A stretch of DNA of 18,187 nt from an uncultured Leucothrix sp. GTDB lineage: Bacteria; Pseudomonadota; Gammaproteobacteria; Thiotrichales; Thiotrichaceae. Under the pieces are notes generated by a model that was given only the letters and a program-made list of their open reading frames with translations, made no database searches and was not told the origin of the DNA. A program made the position numbers and the translations under genes. The stretch is taken from positions 1 to 18,187 of the forward strand of contig CALKXC010000111.1 of assembly GCA_938004025.1 (NCBI GenBank), written 5' to 3'. Positions 13,949 to 18,187 of this stretch are shown here, in pieces (the first letter of the stretch is position 1; each line of letters begins with the position of its first letter).

Positions 13949-15985
13949 CTAACCGAGTTCTCGCAGCAGTTTGCGCATCTTCTGATGCGGTGCTTCTCGC
14001 TCAGCCGTTCCGCCAGGCACGTAGCAAAGCTGCTGATACAACGTTGAAAAGTCACGAATAACATTGGCTTTATTGGGCAGTTTCTCACTGGCAATCAAAG
14101 CAAACTCATAAGGTGTTTGCTGAGGTTCGCGAAGAATTCCATGCTTTTCCATCCGCTTACAAAACTTTCGATATAATTGGTGCTCATAAGCTTCATAAGT
14201 CTTTCTACCCAATAGGCCAAGCATGGCAAACCACAATAGAAAGATGCCTAAGAACAAAGCACCAACCAATGCAGCTAGTGGCACCGATGACATTTTATCC
14301 AGTATCGATTTAAGTAGGTTTTTCTGTGACTCGTTATCATAGCCTAAGATCCACCGACGCCATCCATATTGCAGTGCATCCATCTTTTCACGGATGCCAT
14401 CCAGCCATTTGAAATGATGTGTAGAAAATAGGTTCCCTTCGAGAAAGCTCCCTTCATAATCGACTGCGGCTTCCAAGCCACCTTCCACACGAGAAGGCGC
14501 AACCCACGCAGTAGGATCAACCCTTCGCCAACCTTCTCCTTCCAACCAAACTTCCGCCCAAGCATGCGCGTCGTATTGGCGAACCGCGAGATAGTCACCG
14601 TTTTTATTCCACTCTCCACCAAGATACCCAACGACAATACGAGCGGGTATTCCAACGGCTCTCATCAAGTACACAAAGCTTCCAGAATAATGCGAACAGA
14701 AGCCTTTTTGAGATTCAAACAAGAATTTATCGATAGTATCTTCATCACCTAATAAAGGGGGTCTGAGGGTGTAGAAGTAAGCTTTCTCTGCAAATCGCCT
14801 CAATACTTTATTAACATAGTCAGCATCATTAGATGAATCCGCTCTAAGTGCTCTTGCAAATGCACGGGTTTTTTCGTCACCATTACTGGGCAGTTGTAGC
14901 GAAGATTGGCGAGCATACTCAGTTAGTTCTAGATCTCGTTTTGAGTCAGGATAACTCACTGCATTAACCATCAGGGGGGATTGAATATCACCGCGCGACA
15001 TGACACGGTAATCCCCGAATTGAATCGTTTGACCATCCACCTTTGTCGTCGGTGTCAGTGTAAATAGCCAAGGTTGACCCGTTTTCTCATAGATAACTTC
15101 ATACCTGAAAGGCTCTCCTTTCACTTCAACACTATTCCTCTTCCAAGGAATAATCGCTTGAAGCTGATCCTTTAGTTCGTCAGTGTCATACTCCTCTGGA
15201 AGCTGCTGCCAGCTTTTCCCATCAAAGTGATTAAGCACCAAACCACGCCAGTACATTTCATCTGCTGCAGGTTTTCTGCCTGTAAAGCTCGCTCTAAACG
15301 CTAATTCATCTGATTTGCTTAAATTGGCGATATCGCCAGGTGCCATCGTATCCGTTATGCCGGTCTTAGCATGACTTTCAAAACTTGGAATTGACCAAAG
15401 CGGAGAGAAACGTGGCATGAAAATAAATACCAAAATCATCAGCGGAACACACTGAATCAACATAGCAGACGCCATCTTTAAACTAGATCGGGTGGAGTTC
15501 TGACTAAGTTGCTGCGCAGGGGATTGCTGATTTGCGATCAATGCGCCCGTCAAAATTATCAAAGCGAATATGCCGTATGCACCCGCGGGGATAGACTGAC
15601 TAAATAGAAAACTAATGGCGACTAGGAAAAAACCAATAAACACGACCACTAAAGCATCGCGCTGTCGAATAACTTCTAAGGATTTAAAGGCAAACCCCAA
15701 CAGCAATAATGACACCATGGTATCCAATGACAGCAGCGTCATCCCACTGAACATTACGCCAGCGATACCTAAGGCGATAACAAACAAACGAACGACCAGC
15801 TTGGGCTGGCCCGACTCCCCTTTTATAACGCGGATTCGCCAAAAGGTAGAAGCCAACATCACTGGAATCAACCAAATCGGCAAATAAAATGCGAATGGCA
15901 ACATTACTACTAATTGGGCCGCCAGCAGCCAAATCATACCTCGGTAAGTCACCTGCTGTGACAGCTGATACCCTTTACCCAGCAT
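13949..15985 (-). CDS. tgpA: TgpA-type transglutaminase-like membrane protein
   Basis: 678 residues. The N-terminal third holds about five to six membrane segments (DUF3488 type, to about residue 200). A periplasmic transglutaminase-like domain follows (about 230-560), and one more membrane segment lies near 590 before a cytoplasmic DUF4129-like tail. The catalytic triad is intact: Cys430 in 'KGFCSHYSG', His474 in 'DAHAWAEVWL' and Asp490 in 'VDPTAW', spaced 44 and 16 residues apart as I recall for Pseudomonas aeruginosa TgpA. ATG 15985 is chosen because GAGG lies 6 bases upstream; it overlaps the DUF58 stop by 11 bases. An in-frame TTG at 16012 is less likely. It is the last gene of the moxR operon, and its role is probably in envelope maintenance. 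Confidence 0.95.
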   Translation of the reverse strand: MLGKGYQLSQQVTYRGMIWLLAAQLVVMLPFAFYLPIWLIPVMLASTFWRIRVIKGESGQPKLVVRLFVIALGIAGVMFSGMTLLSLDTMVSLLLLGFAFKSLEVIRQRDALVVVFIGFFLVAISFLFSQSIPAGAYGIFALIILTGALIANQQSPAQQLSQNSTRSSLKMASAMLIQCVPLMILVFIFMPRFSPLWSIPSFESHAKTGITDTMAPGDIANLSKSDELAFRASFTGRKPAADEMYWRGLVLNHFDGKSWQQLPEEYDTDELKDQLQAIIPWKRNSVEVKGEPFRYEVIYEKTGQPWLFTLTPTTKVDGQTIQFGDYRVMSRGDIQSPLMVNAVSYPDSKRDLELTEYARQSSLQLPSNGDEKTRAFARALRADSSNDADYVNKVLRRFAEKAYFYTLRPPLLGDEDTIDKFLFESQKGFCSHYSGSFVYLMRAVGIPARIVVGYLGGEWNKNGDYLAVRQYDAHAWAEVWLEGEGWRRVDPTAWVAPSRVEGGLEAAVDYEGSFLEGNLFSTHHFKWLDGIREKMDALQYGWRRWILGYDNESQKNLLKSILDKMSSVPLAALVGALFLGIFLLWFAMLGLLGRKTYEAYEHQLYRKFCKRMEKHGILREPQQTPYEFALIASEKLPNKANVIRDFSTLYQQLCYVPGGTAEREAPHQKMRKLLRELG

Positions 15986-16940
15986 AGGATGCCTCTTCTT
16001 GCGGCAGTCCAAAAAGGGCTAAAGCGGTTAAGCATCTAATTTTATGAGCTTCACCTTTGCTCGGCTGTATTTCTTTACCCGGTATTCTTAAACCATATTG
16101 TTTATGCGCTTCATGAAACTCAATAATCATAGCGGACAAATGCGACAAACGAGGTTCTGTTCCAGAGATATTGAGGCTTTGCCAATCTAACCAAATATCT
16201 TGGCTTTCATAATCCACAAATGACTTGGTATAAAGATCACCGGTTTTTGCGTATTGACCCCAGTGAATATGTTTGGGTGAATCGCCAGGCTGATATTCAC
16301 GAGTGCCAGCAAAGTCGCTAGTACCTCCTGATATTTCACGCCCATCAGTCATATCATCATCAGAATTATGCTGGTCAGATGGCTGTGATATTTCAATTGG
16401 CTCAGGGTAGACGATGCCTTGAACATCCATTGACGCATAAGACCAAGCGGTATTTAACCCCGTTGGGAAACGCGTGAATATATCAAGCCGTGGCGGCGTG
16501 AAACGGCCACGTTGCTTGCTGCTGTGTGACAATTTAATGCGCGTAGATTGCTCTTCTTGTAAATTAAGCTCGACCAAATCTTCATTTTGCCAACCAAAAT
16601 AGATGGCTGACTTACGCTGCTTTACGGGCCTGCTGACCTCAAGCTCCAGCACCATTTTTTCACCGGCAAAGCAGGACTCTGCTGAGATCGCTTTGATTGT
16701 CAGGCCCGATAGGTTTCGGTAGGTGTAGAAAATATTTATGACGAGTAAGGCGATCAACCAGAAGCAAACGATGTAAACCAGTGAGTTTTGAAAATTAATA
16801 CCCACTAGAAATAACAAAAAAATAATCATCATCAAACCCATACTAATTTTGCTAGGCAAGATGAAAATCTTTCGTTGAGTAAGGGTCACTTCTTTCGCAG
16901 GCGGTATGCGTCGATTGACCCATTGCTGAAAGTTAAACAC
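15975..16940 (-). CDS. DUF58-family membrane protein
   Basis: 321 residues. Two adjacent hydrophobic segments (about 31-49 and 52-70) are followed by a soluble domain whose core is the DUF58 motif 'GTSDFAGTREYQPGDSPKHI' plus 'HWGQYAKTGDLYTKSFVDY' (about 206-245). DUF58 proteins sit beside MoxR ATPases and are thought to be their substrates or partners (vWA-like fold). The start is a GTG at 16940, just after a GGGGGAG ribosome site, and overlaps the moxR stop by 8 bases; its own stop overlaps tgpA by 11. This chain of overlaps implies translational coupling. In P. aeruginosa the same three-gene order surrounds tgpA. Confidence 0.92.
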   Translation of the reverse strand: MFNFQQWVNRRIPPAKEVTLTQRKIFILPSKISMGLMMIIFLLFLVGINFQNSLVYIVCFWLIALLVINIFYTYRNLSGLTIKAISAESCFAGEKMVLELEVSRPVKQRKSAIYFGWQNEDLVELNLQEEQSTRIKLSHSSKQRGRFTPPRLDIFTRFPTGLNTAWSYASMDVQGIVYPEPIEISQPSDQHNSDDDMTDGREISGGTSDFAGTREYQPGDSPKHIHWGQYAKTGDLYTKSFVDYESQDIWLDWQSLNISGTEPRLSHLSAMIIEFHEAHKQYGLRIPGKEIQPSKGEAHKIRCLTALALFGLPQEEASYAG

Positions 16941-17868
16941 GCACTCCCCCGACCACGTCGACCATGTTCAGAATCTGTCGAGCGAGTTGGTCACCCTGTG
17001 TTTCGCGGCGACCCACTATCCGATGCCCTGCAACAGCTACAAACACTGCCTGAACATCTTCAGGTAATACGTGGTCACGCCCTTGGATGAGTGCCCAGCT
17101 TTGTGCACTTCTAACCAGCGCTAACGAGCCACGAGGTGATAGCCCTAACAACACTAGGTCTTGCTCGCGAGTTTGCGCCACTAGGCGCTGCACATAGTCT
17201 AGTAGGGCATCCGTCATATTAATTTTTGGCACGCGTGCCTGAATAGTCAGTAGTTGCTCCTTAGTAATGCATTGCTGCATGGCATCTAAGGACTTTCTCC
17301 CATGCTTGCCTCTTAACAACGCCCGCTCAGAACCCTGATCTGGGTAACCTAAAGAGACGCGCAGTAAAAACCGGTCTAACTGAGATTCTGGTAGCGGAAA
17401 TGTGCCCGACTGACTTTGAGGGTTTTGCGTTGCGATAACAAAAAATGGATCGGGCAGCATATGGCTCTCGCCATCGATACTGACCTGCCTTTCTTCCATT
17501 GCCTCGAGCAGCGCACTTTGGGCGCGAGGTGTTGCGCGATTCAATTCATCTGCAAGGAAAATATCACTAAAAATAGGTCCGGCTCGAAAGTTAAATTCGC
17601 TAGTCTTTGCATCGAATACTGTTGCACCAATAACGTCAGCAGGTAACAAATCACTGGTGAACTGAACACGTTTGTATTCTAGGCCAAACACGTTTGATAA
17701 ACCGTGCGCAAGCGTGGTTTTACCCATTCCCGGCAAGTCTTCTAACAGTAAATGCCCACCTGCTAGCAATGCGGTGAGTGCAAGTCTTACCTGATTAGAT
17801 TTCCCCAGAATAACGTTATTTAACTGGGATGAGGCGAGGTTAATGAGCGCTTGGGCAGTCTGGGTCAC
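16933..17868 (-). CDS. MoxR-family AAA+ ATPase
   Basis: 311 residues, typical MoxR length. Walker A is 'PGMGKTT' (46-52), Walker B is 'IFLADE' (103-108) and sensor 1 is 'ATQNP' with Asn149; 'SQLDRFLLR' (162-170) supplies the arginine finger region and a C-terminal lid domain follows, with 'GLSPRGSLALVRSAQSWA' as sensor 2. MoxR ATPases act as chaperones for vWA/DUF58 partners, here the next gene. The start is a GTG at 17868: an in-frame stop lies four codons before it and no ATG is available (only a rare ATT at 17871). First gene of the operon with DUF58 and tgpA. Confidence 0.94.
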   Translation of the reverse strand: MTQTAQALINLASSQLNNVILGKSNQVRLALTALLAGGHLLLEDLPGMGKTTLAHGLSNVFGLEYKRVQFTSDLLPADVIGATVFDAKTSEFNFRAGPIFSDIFLADELNRATPRAQSALLEAMEERQVSIDGESHMLPDPFFVIATQNPQSQSGTFPLPESQLDRFLLRVSLGYPDQGSERALLRGKHGRKSLDAMQQCITKEQLLTIQARVPKINMTDALLDYVQRLVAQTREQDLVLLGLSPRGSLALVRSAQSWALIQGRDHVLPEDVQAVFVAVAGHRIVGRRETQGDQLARQILNMVDVVGGVRV

Positions 17869-17909
17869 AATGGTATCTCAGGGGTTGAGTTATTTTTATT
17901 TTCGAATCG

Positions 17910-17938
17910 ACTTTAGAACACTATTTAGGCAAATTCAA
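17910..17938 (-). promoter_or_regulatory. Candidate sigma70 promoter of the moxR operon
   Basis: Read on the minus strand, TTGAAT (17938-17933) and TAAAGT (17915-17910) are separated by exactly 17 bases, each 4 of 6 to consensus. The predicted transcript would begin about 35 bases before the moxR GTG. Confidence 0.4.
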
Positions 17939-17950
17939 ATTGATCCGCGC

Positions 17951-18051
17951 AACGGTCGTACCGTTAATTTGATGTTTTTATGGAGTGATAAATTACAGAT
18001 TGTAGGTCTCAGCTTGATTGAAACAATGCCTCAGAGATTTTTACAGATTGT
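17951..18051. repeat. Inverted and direct repeats between moxR and the last gene
   Basis: AACGGTCGTACCGTT (17951-17965) is an inverted repeat with 6-base arms around CGT. TTACAGATTGT occurs perfectly twice (17993-18003 and 18041-18051), 48 bases apart. Both lie in the 260-base divergent gap (17869-18128) and are possible operators. Nothing resembling a known methionine riboswitch was recognised here. Confidence 0.3.
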
Positions 18052-18065
18052 GTTTAAATTTCCTT

Positions 18066-18095
18066 TTGACTTTGACCCATCAGCGAACTAATAAT
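18066..18095 (+). promoter_or_regulatory. Candidate sigma70 promoter of the final gene
   Basis: TTGACT (18066-18071, 5 of 6) and AATAAT (18090-18095, 5 of 6) are separated by 18 bases. The predicted leader before ATG 18129 would be about 27 bases. Confidence 0.5.
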
Positions 18096-18128
18096 CCTTG
18101 CTGCAAACAAGTCAATGGAAACCCGCGC

Positions 18129-18187
18129 ATGAGTCGTTCCTCCTATTTACAAGCCGATACAATCGCCCTGCACTCTGGTTATCAACC
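18129..18187 (+). CDS. Start of a probable O-acetylhomoserine sulfhydrylase-like PLP enzyme (partial)
   Basis: Only 19 complete codons are inside the window. They read MSRSSYLQADTIALHSGYQ, then a proline-like codon. The '[ED]T-x-A-L-H-[AS]-G' motif near the N-terminus is typical of O-acetylhomoserine (thiol)-lyases and related Cys/Met-metabolism PLP enzymes, which make homocysteine from O-acetylhomoserine and sulfide. A GGAA lies about 10 bases before the ATG, and a promoter is well placed upstream. With so few residues the family is probable, not certain; the PLP lysine is outside the window. Confidence 0.6.
   Translation, partial: MSRSSYLQADTIALHSGYQ

Noticed and set aside
17843..18091. 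82-codon plus-strand frame between moxR and the final gene
   Set aside because: It begins inside moxR on the opposite strand, has no ribosome site, and overlaps the repeats and promoters of the intergenic region.
1..18187. Mobile element, CRISPR array, phage or toxin-antitoxin system
   Set aside because: I looked for transposase motifs, regularly spaced repeats, tRNA-like attachment sites and small paired toxin genes and saw none.

Overview
The window looks like a stretch of chromosome from a gammaproteobacterium of moderate GC content, probably marine and heterotrophic. The moxR-DUF58-tgpA cluster, a BCCT-type betaine-family carrier, a tripartite tricarboxylate (TTT) transporter and the two LysR regulators all fit that. 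No genus can be named from the sequence alone. I see no insertion sequence, phage gene, CRISPR array, tRNA or rRNA, so most of the window is ordinary metabolic and envelope chromosome.

Layout. At 1-608 (-) is the N-terminal third of an aldehyde dehydrogenase, divergent from a LysR regulator (746-1615, +). The gap between them holds a good T-N11-A LysR box. A hairpin-rich gap follows (1598-1777) with a terminator-like hairpin that points the wrong way for lysR, so it may mark an unannotated antisense RNA. Next come a MATE efflux protein (1887-3302) and a BCCT transporter (3512-5230) closed by a strong terminator, then a small GNAT acetyltransferase (5389-5838).

The most coherent catabolic unit runs from 5820 to 11388. 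A FAD-linked D-2-hydroxyacid dehydrogenase and a second LysR gene lie on the minus strand. Divergent from them is a complete TTT uptake system: periplasmic binding protein, large and small membrane subunits. The arrangement reads as inducible uptake of an organic acid followed by its oxidation. The dehydrogenase lacks a lysine that its relatives normally carry in the substrate region, so the substrate may not be one of the well-known ones. The shared promoter region (8183-8450) carries conspicuous direct and inverted repeats.

An AraC regulator (11380-12324, -) abuts the TTT operon tail to tail. Upstream of it are two similar half-sites exactly 21 bp apart. Divergent from it is a translationally coupled pair of exported proteins, a DUF4142 protein and a type 1 copper cupredoxin (12530-13425), ending in a terminator, followed by a PaaI-like hotdog thioesterase (13511-13945).

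The right end is a minus-strand operon of overlapping genes: MoxR AAA ATPase, DUF58 protein and the TgpA-type transglutaminase membrane protein (17868 down to 13949), with a plausible sigma70 promoter. At the very end (18129 on, +) begins a gene whose first 19 residues resemble O-acetylhomoserine sulfhydrylases, with its own well-placed promoter.
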